Source: Acidimicrobiales bacterium (GTDB lineage: Bacteria; Actinomycetota; Acidimicrobiia; Acidimicrobiales; Aldehydirespiratoraceae). From it: a stretch of DNA of 64,000 nt. Numbering within the stretch: position 1 is the stretch's first letter; every line of letters begins with the position of its first letter. The DNA lies in assembly GCA_029263195.1 (NCBI GenBank), contig JAJCXX010000028.1, positions 1 to 64,000 on the forward strand, written 5' to 3'. Positions 36,406 through 45,298 of the stretch are shown here, piece after piece. The position numbers and the translations under genes are program-made. The notes under the pieces were generated by a model. That model saw nothing but the letters and a program-made list of their open reading frames with translations. It was not told where the DNA came from and did no database searches.

Positions 36406-36750
36406 TTGACCTCGGGCCGATCCGGCGCGACTCTCGACTCATCACAGACAACGGGTTGGTCAGGAACACCCGCTCGAGACAAAGGTCTCGACTTCCAACC
36501 AACCCGGTGATGAAGGGAGGTTGGAGGCGCACCGACGACGGACCGACCCGGCCAGCGGGGAACGTCGCAACTGGTACGCAAAACTGACGCCGCTTCATCA
36601 CACGATCGGGACCGCTCCCACGAACTTCTCGCACCCCAGTGTTCCGACGAACACCTGGAGAAGCGCCTTGAGAGACGACCCGGATCCGAAGACGACTCGG
36701 CAGACGTCCTCCCTTCGTGGGCGAGGCGCTCCAGCCCCGGGGCGCCTCGT
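36406..36750 (+). ncRNA. Candidate structured RNA between sdhB and a convergent hydrolase
   Basis: This 418-bp gap has no credible gene but several paired elements. A 9-bp helix (36452-36460 with 36498-36506) encloses a perfect 7-bp hairpin with an AAAG loop (36474-36491). An alternative helix (36494-36500 with 36519-36525) competes with the outer stem. An 8-bp long-range helix (36617-36624 with 36714-36721) encloses a 9-bp hairpin with one bulge and a CGAC loop (36636-36658). A final hairpin, CGAGGCGC...GCGCCTCG (36722-36749), could terminate. TTGACC (36406-36411) with GACTCT 17 nt later could be a promoter. I could not match it to RNase P RNA, tmRNA or SRP RNA. The strand is inferred from the promoter and end hairpin. 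Confidence 0.35.
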
Positions 36751-36763
36751 TCCGCGTCAGGAA

Positions 36764-37651
36764 TCAGAGATGGTCGGCAGCCCGTTCACTCTCTGACAGA
36801 TGAAGCCTCAGCACCGCCCAGAGATCGTCGAAGAGGCGATCGGGAAATTCGTGACCGAGCCCTTCGACTTCGATCAGCACCGCACCAGGAATGCCCTCAG
36901 CCAGTACACGGCCGTGCTGGGACGGATACACCGGGTCGGCCGAGCCGTGCACCACCAAGGTCGGTGCCGAAATCGAGTCGAGCACATCGACCCTCGAATC
37001 CGATGAGTGAACCGCCACGCCGTGACCGGTCTCGGGGGCCCAGCCGGTGACAATCTCGGCTCGGGCCAGATCGTTCTGTGCGACATCGTCGAACGGGTAG
37101 AGCGGGCCGCACAAGATCCGTTGGAGATCGACGATCCACTGCTGGCGAACATCGTCTTCCGACGGCGGTCCCTCGAACAGCCGGACCATCATCTGTTCGA
37201 CGAAATCGTCGTCGGGACCCGGAAGGCGTTCGTCTCCGGCTCCGGCGGTGGTGCCCACCAACGTGAGCGAAGCGACTCTGCCCGGGTCGGTCATCGCCAT
37301 CACCTGGGCCACCATTCCTCCCATCGAACGGCCGATGAGATGGGCGCGATCGATGCCGAGTCGGGTCATGAGAGCCAGGGTGTCGGAGGCGAGATCATCG
37401 AGTTTGTAGGCGGAATCCGGTCCGAGATGAGTGGACCGTCCGCAGTCGCGATGGTCGAATCGGACCACCCGGTAGCCCTCCGCCAGAAGCGGTTCGACAA
37501 CCGCCGGGGTCCAGCGGAACCCGGGGCTGTCGGCGCCGGCCAGCAGCACGACCGTTGTTGCATCGTCGGGGCCACACACGTCGGCCCAGATGGTCACCGG
37601 GCCGACATCGACCGGTGTCCCTCGGTCTGCATCGGATGCCGCGTTCAACAT
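36764..37651 (-). CDS. Alpha/beta hydrolase
   Basis: A 295-residue hydrolase with nucleophile Ser in GRSMGGM, acid Asp in HGSADPVYP and His in GLGHEFPD. The oxyanion region reads LLAGADSPGFRW and FDHRDCGRS. The sequence resembles Acinetobacter/actinobacterial esterases related to aclacinomycin methylesterase RdmC and to poly-aromatic hydrolases; substrate unknown. ATG 37651 has TACCGT (37660-37665) 8 nt upstream on its strand, overlapping the -10 of the divergent DUF368 gene. Confidence 0.88.
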   Translation of the reverse strand: MLNAASDADRGTPVDVGPVTIWADVCGPDDATTVVLLAGADSPGFRWTPAVVEPLLAEGYRVVRFDHRDCGRSTHLGPDSAYKLDDLASDTLALMTRLGIDRAHLIGRSMGGMVAQVMAMTDPGRVASLTLVGTTAGAGDERLPGPDDDFVEQMMVRLFEGPPSEDDVRQQWIVDLQRILCGPLYPFDDVAQNDLARAEIVTGWAPETGHGVAVHSSDSRVDVLDSISAPTLVVHGSADPVYPSQHGRVLAEGIPGAVLIEVEGLGHEFPDRLFDDLWAVLRLHLSESERAADHL

Positions 37652-37659
37652 TGGTGTCG

Positions 37660-37669
37660 ACGGTACCCT
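37660..37669. promoter_or_regulatory. Overlapping divergent -10 boxes
   Basis: In ACGGTACCCT, TACCGT on the complement (37660-37665) and TACCCT on the plus strand (37664-37669) share the central TA. Each lies 8 nt from its start codon, ATG 37651 and GTG 37678. Confidence 0.6.
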
Positions 37670-37677
37670 CGGCCCTC

Positions 37678-38607
37678 GTGATCCCCAAGACGGTTTCTCA
37701 GGTCATACGCGGCTTTGCCATGGGTTCGGCTGATGTCGTCCCCGGTGTCTCGGGTGGCACCGTGGCACTGGTTCTGGGAATCTACGAGAAGCTCCTCGAC
37801 ACGATCCGCGATGGCGCCAGGGCCCTCGGAACCCTCCTCCGAGGTGACTTCACCGGGTTCCGTCGACGCCTTGGGGCTCTCGATTTCGGCTTCATCGTGC
37901 CGCTGCTCGCCGGAATCCTGTTGGCGGTGGTGAGCCTCGCTTCGGTGATTCAGACCCAGCTTCACGACAACCCCGAGAACATGGCCGGCTTGTTCTTCGG
38001 GCTCGTTCTCTCATCGGTGGTGGTCGCATTCCGGTTGCTACCCGACCGCAAGCTCACCGACCTCGCCCTCATCGCGGCGGTTGGTGCTGTGGTGTTCGTC
38101 GCCCTCGGCTCGCAGTCGGGCCCAATTGCCAACCCCTCGCCCTTGGCCTTTCTCGGCGCCGGTGCGCTGGCCGTGTGCGCCATGATCCTGCCTGGCATTT
38201 CCGGATCGTTCATCCTTCTCATGCTCGGCATGTATTCGGCGGTGATCGGGGCCGTCGACGATCGGGCGTTGGGAGACGCCGCCCTCGTCGCCATCGGTGC
38301 CGTGATCGGACTCGCTGTTTTCTCGAGCTTTCTGGCGTGGATCCTCGAACGCTCCTTCGGCCCGGTGATGGCCATCCTGATCGGGATCATGGTCGGCTCG
38401 ATGCGGGTGTTGTGGCCCTGGCCCAATGGGGTCGGTGTAATCAGCCGCGACCAGACCGATGTCGTGTCGGGCACCGGTCTCGACTGGCCGGGCTCCGGTG
38501 AGTGGTTCCAGCCCACCGCGCTCGCCGTAGCGGCAGCGGTGGTGGTGCTGGTGTTCGCTCACTTCGCCGAATCGAAGACTCCGGTCGAGTCGGCCGGCAC
38601 GACATGA
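37678..38607 (+). CDS. DUF368 membrane protein (undecaprenyl-phosphate translocase-type)
   Basis: A 309-residue polytopic protein. The two family motifs appear as an inverted pair: GSADVVPGVSGGTVAL near residue 15 and ILPGISGSFILLMLG near residue 175. DUF368 (PopT) members have been reported to recycle undecaprenyl phosphate across the membrane for wall synthesis. About nine helices are predicted. GTG 37678 is chosen because TACCCT lies 8 nt upstream; GTG 37654 is possible. It overlaps the next gene by 4 nt. Confidence 0.88.
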   Translation: MIPKTVSQVIRGFAMGSADVVPGVSGGTVALVLGIYEKLLDTIRDGARALGTLLRGDFTGFRRRLGALDFGFIVPLLAGILLAVVSLASVIQTQLHDNPENMAGLFFGLVLSSVVVAFRLLPDRKLTDLALIAAVGAVVFVALGSQSGPIANPSPLAFLGAGALAVCAMILPGISGSFILLMLGMYSAVIGAVDDRALGDAALVAIGAVIGLAVFSSFLAWILERSFGPVMAILIGIMVGSMRVLWPWPNGVGVISRDQTDVVSGTGLDWPGSGEWFQPTALAVAAAVVVLVFAHFAESKTPVESAGTT

Positions 38608-39410
38608 CGGCGTCGCCGGTCAGCAACACGAGCTTCGATCGCGACACCGCTGTGCAGCCGCTCGGTAGCGGATCTTACGGTGCGATGATCTCGGAGTCCT
38701 GGAACATCGTGGCTGGACCCAACGGCGGCTATGTAGCCGCGATCATCGCGCGTGCCATGGCCGACGAGATCGACGACCCCGACCGCACCCTGCGCTCTCT
38801 CACCGTGCACTACCTTCGCCGCCCGTTGTTCGAACCGGCGACCGTATCGGTTGTGGTGGAGCGCTCCGGCCGCTCGGTGAGCAGCGTCTCCGCCATCATG
38901 AAACAAGGCGACGACCTGCTCTGCACCGCTCTTGCCGCGTTCTCGGTGCCTCTGGATTCTGCTCACGCCTGGAACAAGGATCTTCCTACCGATGCCCACG
39001 AGGCCGGCGTCGAGCGAGCCGGAAACCTCCCCCCGGCGGCCGACAATTGGATAACCGATCTTCGGTTCGACGCTCCGTTCTTCAGCGGGGAAGGCACCGC
39101 CCGGATTGCCGGCTGGATCCGGACCCTCGATCCGCGCCCGATCGACGCCCTGGCTCTGGTCGCCATTTCCGATGCTCTTCCGCCCGCTCCGTTCCCCAAG
39201 GTCAACACCGAAATGATGGTTCCCACCATCGACCTCACGGTTCACATAAGAGCCGATCTACCCCATCTCTCCATGAACGACGACGACAGCGTCTTTGCGG
39301 AGTTCACAACCAGTCACCTCGCCGACGGGTTCAACGACGAGGATGGTTTCATGTGGGCTCCCGATGGCACTCTGCTGGCCCAGTCGCGGCAACTCGCCAT
39401 CGCCCGCTAG
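38604..39410 (+). CDS. Acyl-CoA thioesterase-like protein (TesB/4HBT_3 type)
   Basis: A 268-residue double-hotdog thioesterase. The N-terminal part reads ESWNIVAGPNGGYVAAIIARAM and LTVHYLRRPLFEPATVSVVVERSGRSVSSV, the second WFRTDL-like half 'DLTVHIRADLP', and the C-terminus GFMWAPDGTLLAQSRQL. It would hydrolyse acyl-CoA to free acid. ATG 38604 overlaps the DUF368 stop (ATGA), so the genes are translated together although their functions do not obviously connect. Confidence 0.85.
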   Translation: MTASPVSNTSFDRDTAVQPLGSGSYGAMISESWNIVAGPNGGYVAAIIARAMADEIDDPDRTLRSLTVHYLRRPLFEPATVSVVVERSGRSVSSVSAIMKQGDDLLCTALAAFSVPLDSAHAWNKDLPTDAHEAGVERAGNLPPAADNWITDLRFDAPFFSGEGTARIAGWIRTLDPRPIDALALVAISDALPPAPFPKVNTEMMVPTIDLTVHIRADLPHLSMNDDDSVFAEFTTSHLADGFNDEDGFMWAPDGTLLAQSRQLAIAR

Positions 39411-39417
39411 CGCACAC

Positions 39418-40263
39418 CTATTTCAGGAACTTGCTCGTCGTGTTGTCGGCGAGCTTCCGGCCATCGGTCTGGCATGTCGGGCAGTAGGCGATCGTGTAGC
39501 GGCGGTACTCGATCGACAGGATCGTGTCGCCACACACCGGACAGTCCTCCCCTATTCGGTGGTGTACGTCACTCGGCCGGTCGCGTGATCTTCCGAGATC
39601 ATCGAGAGTCCGCTCATGGTCGAGGCTTGTCGTGACTTTCGATCCGATCGCGGCGTGGAGTCGGTCGATCTCGTCGTCATCGAGTCGGGCTGTGTTGGCG
39701 AATGGTGATAGCCGTGCCGAGTGCAGGATCTCATTGGCCAGCAAGCGTCCCAAGCCCGCCATCCGACGTTGATTTCGGAGAAACCCGTGCAGTCGCTCGG
39801 ACTCACCGGCCAGTATCGCCGCAAGCTGCGTGCGGCCGACAGTGTGAGCATCGGGGCCCAAGTGATCGAGCGGTTCAACGGAATCGGGATCTCCCGCGAC
39901 GAGCCACACGCCTGCTCGGTGTTCGGTGCCGGCCTCGGTGAGCAGAAGGGCGCCACCGTCTTCGAATTCCCAGCGGGCCATGCCGCCACGGGGCCGCTTC
40001 GACTTCTTCGGATCGGGTCGGAGCCGGCCGCCCTGCATGAGGTGGACCACGAAGGTGAGCGGGTCGGGGCCCGAGAGCCTGATCAGGATCAGCTTTCCTC
40101 TATGGCCCACGCTGGTGACAGCCAGACCGTTGGCAACGTCGGGTGATGGATCGAATGACTTGAGGGCCGCTATGTGGAGAGCACGAAATCCGGTGATGAC
40201 CGCGCCGCTGAAACTTGCATCGAGGCGCTCGGCGTGAGCTCTGACCTCGGGCAGTTCCGGCAT
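39418..40263 (-). CDS. Fpg/Nei-family DNA glycosylase
   Basis: A 281-residue glycosylase/AP lyase. The catalytic N terminus is PELPEV (Pro1 and Glu2 after Met removal), the conserved lysine is in GHRGKLILIRL, the H2TH motif reads LHGFLRNQRRMAGLGRLLANEIL, and the zinc finger is CPVCGDTI...YCPTCQ. It removes oxidised bases such as 8-oxoguanine or thymine glycol. Substrate preference cannot be read. It lies 29 nt after mdh on the same strand. Confidence 0.92.
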   Translation of the reverse strand: MPELPEVRAHAERLDASFSGAVITGFRALHIAALKSFDPSPDVANGLAVTSVGHRGKLILIRLSGPDPLTFVVHLMQGGRLRPDPKKSKRPRGGMARWEFEDGGALLLTEAGTEHRAGVWLVAGDPDSVEPLDHLGPDAHTVGRTQLAAILAGESERLHGFLRNQRRMAGLGRLLANEILHSARLSPFANTARLDDDEIDRLHAAIGSKVTTSLDHERTLDDLGRSRDRPSDVHHRIGEDCPVCGDTILSIEYRRYTIAYCPTCQTDGRKLADNTTSKFLK

Positions 40264-40292
40264 GGGTCAGCGCCTGACCGGAAGAGCTGCGA

Positions 40293-41279
40293 TCAGATCA
40301 GCCCGAGTTCGGCGACCGTGGAACGCTCGGAATCGAGCTCGGCAACCGAGGCATCGATTCGGGCCCGGGAGAATTCGTCGAGTTCGAGACCTTGCACGAT
40401 GGAGTACTCGCCCCCGGCACAAGTAACCGGGAACGACGACATGAGGCCGGGGGCCACGCCGTAGCTCCCGTCGGAGGTGATGGCCATCGAGACCCAGTCG
40501 CCCTCAGGCGTGCCGTGGACCCACGTGCGGACGTGATCGACAGCAGCGCTGGCCGCCGACGCTGCCGACGAAAGACCGCGGGCCTCAATGATCGCAGCGC
40601 CGCGCTTCTGCACGGTGGGGATGAAGGTGCTTTCGATCCAGTCCTGGTCGCCGACCAGGGCGGCGGCGTTGGAGCCGTTGACCTCACAGCGGAACAGGTC
40701 GGGGTACTGGGTAGCCGAGTGGTTGCCCCAGATCGTCATGTTGGTGATGTCGTTGACGGTGACGCCGACCTTGGTCGCCAGTTGGGCCATGGCCCGATTG
40801 TGGTCGAGCCTGGTCATGGCGGTGAAACGGTGATCAGGAATGTCGGGGGCGTTTTCCCGCGCAATCAGCGAGTTGGTGTTGGCCGGGTTGCCGACCACGA
40901 GAATCTTGATGTCGTCGGCGGCGTTGTCGTTGAGTGCCTTGCCTTGAACGGTGAAGATTGCCCCGTTGGCCTCGAGAAGATCCTTCCGCTCCATGCCCTT
41001 GGATCGGGGCCGCGATCCGACCAACAACGCGATGTTGGCGCCGGAGAAGGCCGCGTTGGGATCGTCCGACGTGGTGATGTCGGCGAGCAGTGGGAAAGCT
41101 CCGTCGTTGAGCTCCATCACCACACCCTCGAGAGCGCCCATCGCCGGCGGAATCTCGAGTAGTTGCAGAATCACCGGCTGATCGGGGCCGAGCATCGAGC
41201 CACTGGCGATTCGGAAGAGAAGGCTGTAACCGATCTGGCCGGCTGCACCGGTGACGGCTACGCGAACAGGGTCGTTCAT
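40293..41279 (-). CDS. mdh: Malate dehydrogenase (NAD-dependent)
   Basis: A 328-residue enzyme of the cytosolic-type MDH branch. Visible are the NAD fold [21 protein letters not shown], the mobile loop [15 protein letters not shown] (catalytic Arg residues), [23 protein letters not shown] (catalytic Asp) and [12 protein letters not shown] (catalytic His). It interconverts malate and oxaloacetate in the citric acid cycle, like the nearby sdh genes. ATG 41279 has TGGAGAC upstream. Confidence 0.96.
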   Translation of the reverse strand: MNDPVRVAVTGAAGQIGYSLLFRIASGSMLGPDQPVILQLLEIPPAMGALEGVVMELNDGAFPLLADITTSDDPNAAFSGANIALLVGSRPRSKGMERKDLLEANGAIFTVQGKALNDNAADDIKILVVGNPANTNSLIARENAPDIPDHRFTAMTRLDHNRAMAQLATKVGVTVNDITNMTIWGNHSATQYPDLFRCEVNGSNAAALVGDQDWIESTFIPTVQKRGAAIIEARGLSSAASAASAAVDHVRTWVHGTPEGDWVSMAITSDGSYGVAPGLMSSFPVTCAGGEYSIVQGLELDEFSRARIDASVAELDSERSTVAELGLI

Positions 41280-41375
41280 GATTGTCTCCAGAGACGATTG
41301 ATGGTCGAACCGTGATGAACAGTACCAGCGGATTCGCCCGGCTCCAGCAGCGGAAGTCGACCCGATATCGACAAC

Positions 41376-42161
41376 TCAGCAACCCCCTCCAGCGGAGGGT
41401 CGATTGGGTATCGACGGGTCGATCACCTCGATGTGGACATGGGGCCAGGAGGGGTTGGCGGTGAGGTCGTCGACCTGTGAATCGAAGGGCAGGAAGGCGG
41501 GGTTTGTTCCCAGAATGGTGACGCCGGCCTCGACTCGATCACCCGGGCCGACGGCGAGCCCCTCGAAGTGAAACATCTTGACTTCCCAGCCGGGATGACC
41601 GTCGGGATCTATCACCACGAAGTCGTCGGTGTACTCGCAGTAGAGGATGTAGGTGCCCGCCCGGATAACTGTGCCCGTGACCGGCGATCGCAGCTCGGAG
41701 TCCGGATCGACGACGATGTCGGCGGCGGTGCTCGAACCGGTGCCACGTTCACGCGTCTCGAGAATGATCGGCCTGGCCGCGTCGACCAGGAATTCCATCT
41801 GACGGGCGCCATCGCGGCCGGCCTCGTGAAATCCAATTCGTTCGATTGTGGTTGCCGGGTAGAAGATGGTGAGGTCGACGGCAGTGGCGAACGCCGTGCC
41901 CCAAGGGTGTTCGGAGACGAGACGCTCCCTGGACTTGGTGGTGGTGGAGGGAGCAATCACCGAGGCGACCGTCGTCGTGGTCGTGGCCACGGAAGCTGTC
42001 GTCGTGACAACAGTCGTTGTGCTGGAGGTCGAGTTGACGGGGACCGGCGACGAGGACTCGGGTGGTGCGGAATCCGTCTGGTCCGAAGATGCGTCAGCGC
42101 CCACCCCCGAACATGCCGTCGACGCAACCGCCACGGCCAACAGCAGCCACCAAACTCTCAC
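41376..42161 (-). CDS. Lipoprotein with degenerate M23-like (LysM-peptidase fold) domain
   Basis: A 261-residue predicted lipoprotein from GTG 42161 (Cys in VASTACSG near residue 17), then a Ser/Thr-rich linker to about residue 75. The domain contains [46 protein letters not shown] and [10 protein letters not shown], matching the M23 endopeptidase end motif PHLHFEV. The first zinc-ligand pair (HxxxD) is not evident, so zinc binding is doubtful. TACCGT (42169-42174) is 7 nt upstream of the GTG, so this start is preferred over GTG 42167. Confidence 0.72.
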   Translation of the reverse strand: MRVWWLLLAVAVASTACSGVGADASSDQTDSAPPESSSPVPVNSTSSTTTVVTTTASVATTTTTVASVIAPSTTTKSRERLVSEHPWGTAFATAVDLTIFYPATTIERIGFHEAGRDGARQMEFLVDAARPIILETRERGTGSSTAADIVVDPDSELRSPVTGTVIRAGTYILYCEYTDDFVVIDPDGHPGWEVKMFHFEGLAVGPGDRVEAGVTILGTNPAFLPFDSQVDDLTANPSWPHVHIEVIDPSIPNRPSAGGGC

Positions 42162-42243
42162 GACCACGACGGTACAACATGCGGTTGCCGCCTCCGGCTC
42201 GGCTCAACCCCGTTCCGGCCAGACCGTGGCTAGCGTTGGCCGG

Positions 42244-43302
42244 GTGAGCCCATCCAGCGCAATCGACGATTCCAACTTCATTCGAGCGTGCCGGGCGCTG
42301 CCCCATGACCGCGTTCCGGTCTGGTTCATGCGGCAGGCCGGACGTTCTCTTCCCGAATATCGGGCCATCCGCGGGGAGGGAACGATCCTCCAAGCAATCG
42401 AGAATGTCGACCTTTCGACAGAACTGTCACTTCAGCCGGTGCGGCGCTACGGCGTCGACGCTGCGATCCTCTACTCCGACATCGTCGTGCCGGCCTATGC
42501 CGTGGGGTTCGGTCTCACGGTCACCCCGGGCGTGGGCCCCGAGGTCGAGTATCCCTTTCGATCACGCGACGACCTGGCCCGTCTCCGGCCGCTCGACCCC
42601 GAAGCCGACACTCCCTATGTCATCGAGACCGTGCGCCAACTCGTTGCCGAGCTCGATGTGCCGCTGATCGGGTTCGCCGGAGCGCCGTTCACGGTGGCGT
42701 CCTACCTGATCGAGGGTCGACCCTCGAAGGACCATGCCAGAGCAAAGGCCCTCATGTTGTCCGAGGAGTCGCTGTGGCACGATCTGCTCGATCGGCTCGC
42801 CGATCTCGCCATCGCCTCGCTCACCTCCCAGATCGATGCCGGTGCGTCGGCCGTACAACTATTCGACTCCTGGGCGGGATCTCTCAGCCCCGCTCAGTAT
42901 CGACGCTATGTCCTGCCTCACTCTCAGAAGGTTCTGACCGCCATCGAGCCGAGCGGAGTGCCCCGCATCCACTTCGGTGTCGCCACCGGCGAACTCCTCG
43001 ACCAGATCGCTGAGGCCGGGGCCGATGTCGTCGGCGTCGACTGGCGGGTGCCGCTGCGCGACGCACGCACGCGTGTGGGCTCGGCGAAAGCATTGCAGGG
43101 CAACCTCGATCCCACGGTCGCGCTCGCCGGAGTCGACGCTGCCCTGGCATCGACTCGCGACGTCCTGGCCGACAACGACGGCCACCCCGGTCACGTCTTC
43201 AACCTCGGACACGGTGTGATTCCCAACACCGATCCCGACGTACTCGCAGAGGTCGTGCGCACCGTCCATGCTGAGGGGCGAACCGACGGCCCCACCGCGT
43301 GA
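42244..43302 (+). CDS. hemE: Uroporphyrinogen decarboxylase
   Basis: A 352-residue enzyme. The substrate arginines are in [16 protein letters not shown], with [16 protein letters not shown] and [26 protein letters not shown] is at the end. It removes four carboxyl groups from uroporphyrinogen III to form coproporphyrinogen III. GTG 42244 has TAGCGT (42231-42236) 7 nt upstream. Longer frames upstream cross the divergent lipoprotein and are not real. It overlaps hemG by 4 nt. Confidence 0.95.
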   Translation: MSPSSAIDDSNFIRACRALPHDRVPVWFMRQAGRSLPEYRAIRGEGTILQAIENVDLSTELSLQPVRRYGVDAAILYSDIVVPAYAVGFGLTVTPGVGPEVEYPFRSRDDLARLRPLDPEADTPYVIETVRQLVAELDVPLIGFAGAPFTVASYLIEGRPSKDHARAKALMLSEESLWHDLLDRLADLAIASLTSQIDAGASAVQLFDSWAGSLSPAQYRRYVLPHSQKVLTAIEPSGVPRIHFGVATGELLDQIAEAGADVVGVDWRVPLRDARTRVGSAKALQGNLDPTVALAGVDAALASTRDVLADNDGHPGHVFNLGHGVIPNTDPDVLAEVVRTVHAEGRTDGPTA

Positions 43303-44645
43303 GCAAGCCGGTAGTGGTGGTGGGCGGGGGGATCACCGGCCTTTCGGCCGCTCATGAACTCCATCAGGCCGGTCGCGAGTTCGTGTTGCTCGAATCGACC
43401 GATCGGATCGGCGGGAAGATCGACGGAGGGCCGATCGGCCCGCTCGACGTTGATTCGGCCGCCGATGGTTTCCTGGCCCGCCAGCCAGAAATGGCCGAGC
43501 TCTGCGTCGAGATCGGCCTGGGCGACGACCTGGTTAGGCCCTCGGGAGGGCAGGCATTCATATGGGCCGATGGCCGACTACGTCCGATCCCGAAACCATC
43601 TGTGCTCGGAGTGCCGCTCGACGCCGACGCCGTCGAATCGTCGGGGATCATCTCCGAGAGTGGCCTGCACGATCTTCGTGAAGGCCTCGATGGCGAGCAA
43701 GCCCCTCTGACCGGGGATGCCACCGTCGGAGAGGTGATGCGTCCCGTGGTGGGATCAGAGGCCTTCGAACGGCTCGTCGACCCCCTGCTCGGCGGCATCA
43801 ACGCCGGCTCGGCCGACCACATGAGCATTTTGGCCGGCGCAACGCAGTTGGCGACAGCCGCTCGACTCGGAGGAAGCATCCGCGACAATCTGCTCGTGCA
43901 AGCGGGTGAGTCGGCGAAGACTCCGGGACCTGTCTTCATGGGTGTGAACGGCGGGACCCGACGCATCGTCGATCGTCTGACGGAACGCATGGGGGATTCC
44001 ATACGGACCGGGACCCGTGTCGAGGCGATCGACCGCGACGGCGGCGCTTGGGTCGTGCGCACCTCCGTTGGCTCCGAGCCGGCACAACAGGTGATTCTCA
44101 CCACACCCGCTGCGGCGACCGCCCGACTCATCGAGCCCTACTGCCCCGACGGCGCCGCGACGCTCGACGACCTCAACTACTCGAGCGCGGTGCTGGTCAC
44201 ATTCGTGATCGATCGCGAGCGAATCGAACACCCTCTCGACGGATCAGGCTTTCTGGTGCCCAGAGACCAGGGGCTATTGATGACCGCCTGTTCCTGGTCG
44301 TCGTCGAAGTGGGCTCATTACGACGACGGAACTCACGCCGTTGTCAGGGTCTCGGCCGGTCGAACCGACGACCTGCGGTGGCTGTCGCTCGATCGAGAGT
44401 CCGTCGTCGCCGCTCTCGCCTCAGAACTCGAAACCACAATCGGCCTCACCGGTAATCCGACGGTGCGGGTCACTGAATGGCGCGACTCACTTCCGCAATA
44501 CTTCCCCGGTCATCTCGATCGCGTCGACGCCATTGATGCCGAACTGGCCAAAACAGCGCCGGGACTGGTCGCCACGGGAGCGGCGTTTCGAGGGCTCGGT
44601 TTGCCAGCGTGCGTACGGCAGGGGCGGTCCGCGGCAAGACGCTGA
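43299..44645 (+). CDS. hemY: Protoporphyrinogen/coproporphyrinogen III oxidase (HemY type)
   Basis: A 448-residue FAD oxidase. Rossmann motif [17 protein letters not shown] and the second glycine-rich IGGKIDGG are at the start, and '[17 protein letters not shown]' is the family's conserved middle motif. The C-terminal FAD segment is [13 protein letters not shown]. In actinobacteria this family oxidises coproporphyrinogen III in the coproporphyrin-dependent haem pathway. GTG 43299 overlaps hemE (GTGA), so the pair is one unit. Confidence 0.92.
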   Translation: MSKPVVVVGGGITGLSAAHELHQAGREFVLLESTDRIGGKIDGGPIGPLDVDSAADGFLARQPEMAELCVEIGLGDDLVRPSGGQAFIWADGRLRPIPKPSVLGVPLDADAVESSGIISESGLHDLREGLDGEQAPLTGDATVGEVMRPVVGSEAFERLVDPLLGGINAGSADHMSILAGATQLATAARLGGSIRDNLLVQAGESAKTPGPVFMGVNGGTRRIVDRLTERMGDSIRTGTRVEAIDRDGGAWVVRTSVGSEPAQQVILTTPAAATARLIEPYCPDGAATLDDLNYSSAVLVTFVIDRERIEHPLDGSGFLVPRDQGLLMTACSWSSSKWAHYDDGTHAVVRVSAGRTDDLRWLSLDRESVVAALASELETTIGLTGNPTVRVTEWRDSLPQYFPGHLDRVDAIDAELAKTAPGLVATGAAFRGLGLPACVRQGRSAARR

Positions 44646-44696
44646 CCACGACTACGCACAGCGCTGAAGCCCCCACATGTGACACCTGTCTCAATA

Positions 44697-44727
44697 TTGC
44701 ATTTGTGTTGCGAAACAGAGCTACGGT
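44697..44727 (+). promoter_or_regulatory. Promoter of the Rpf-like gene
   Basis: TTGCAT (44697-44702), 19 nt, TACGGT (44722-44727) in an AT-richer stretch. A start near 44734 would give a leader of about 115 nt. Confidence 0.45.
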
Positions 44728-44742
44728 ACGCCCGCTGAATAG

Positions 44743-44816
44743 AGACGTGGGTCGATCACCCTGCCAATCTGCCCTGCGAACAGAGCTTCGCCTGAAAGAT
44801 CGACCCATCAACGTCT
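44743..44816 (+). promoter_or_regulatory. Folded 5' leader of the Rpf-like gene
   Basis: A 15-bp helix with one 4-nt bulge (44743-44757 with 44798-44806 and 44811-44816) closes a 40-nt loop that contains a small GCGAA/TTCGC hairpin. It lies between the promoter and the ribosome site. The sequence does not match the ydaO (c-di-AMP) riboswitch consensus I know from rpf leaders. Confidence 0.45.
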
Positions 44817-44849
44817 GACACGGACATCGTCCGAGGAGGCAGCAATTCC

Positions 44850-45224
44850 ATGCGTACACACCTACGCGTAATCGCACTGGTGATAGCAACCCTTGTGGGG
44901 GCATCCGCCTGCACCCCCGGAGAGATCGTTCTATTCCTCGAGACCACCGCACCAACCCGCGACGTACTCAGCGCCGACCAACTTCTGCGGCTCCGTAGTT
45001 GCGAGTCGACCGACAACTACGAAGCAGTCAACCCGTCGGGCACGTACCGCGGTGCTTACCAGTTCGACCAGACCACTTGGAACGGCGTCGCCAGTCGGCA
45101 CTACCCGTTCCTCGCCAACCGTGATCCGGCAACGGTCGAGCCGTGGTGGCAGGACGCCATGACCCGTGCCCTCTGGTCTGAGCGTGGCTCACAGCCATGG
45201 CCGATCTGCGGCCAGAAGGTCTGA
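44850..45224 (+). CDS. Rpf-like (resuscitation-promoting factor/transglycosylase) lipoprotein
   Basis: A 124-residue protein: signal peptide and lipobox GASAC (Cys21), short linker, then a small Rpf-type domain. The catalytic Glu is in LRSCESTDNYEAVNPSGTYRGAYQFDQTTWNGVA, matching the CESGGNW...YYGGLQFSQSTW pattern. Rpf enzymes cleave peptidoglycan glycan strands and restart growth of dormant cells. ATG 44850 has GAGGAGG upstream. A structured leader precedes it. Confidence 0.85.
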   Translation: MRTHLRVIALVIATLVGASACTPGEIVLFLETTAPTRDVLSADQLLRLRSCESTDNYEAVNPSGTYRGAYQFDQTTWNGVASRHYPFLANRDPATVEPWWQDAMTRALWSERGSQPWPICGQKV

Positions 45225-45298
45225 ACAGGCCCTCCAACGGCCGGCCCCGCGCGACCTGACCGAGGTCAGGGTCGGGGCACGGCGTAGCATCGCCCGCC

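Noticed and set aside
36338-36634. 98-codon minus-strand reading frame in the sdhB downstream gap
   Set aside because: Composition is Arg/Ser/Pro-rich as in shadow frames, no ribosome site or TANNNT box, and it runs into sdhB.
36406-36750. RNase P RNA, tmRNA or SRP RNA in the gap
   Set aside because: Neither strand shows the P4 core of RNase P RNA, a tRNA-like end with tag frame, or the SRP GGAAG/AGCA loop.
41866-42243. N-terminal extension of hemE by 126 codons
   Set aside because: It reads through the divergent lipoprotein; HemE normally starts near GTG 42244, which has its own -10 box.
44743-44816. c-di-AMP (ydaO) riboswitch before the Rpf-like gene
   Set aside because: Position fits, but the conserved ydaO core sequences I know are not present and the element is short.
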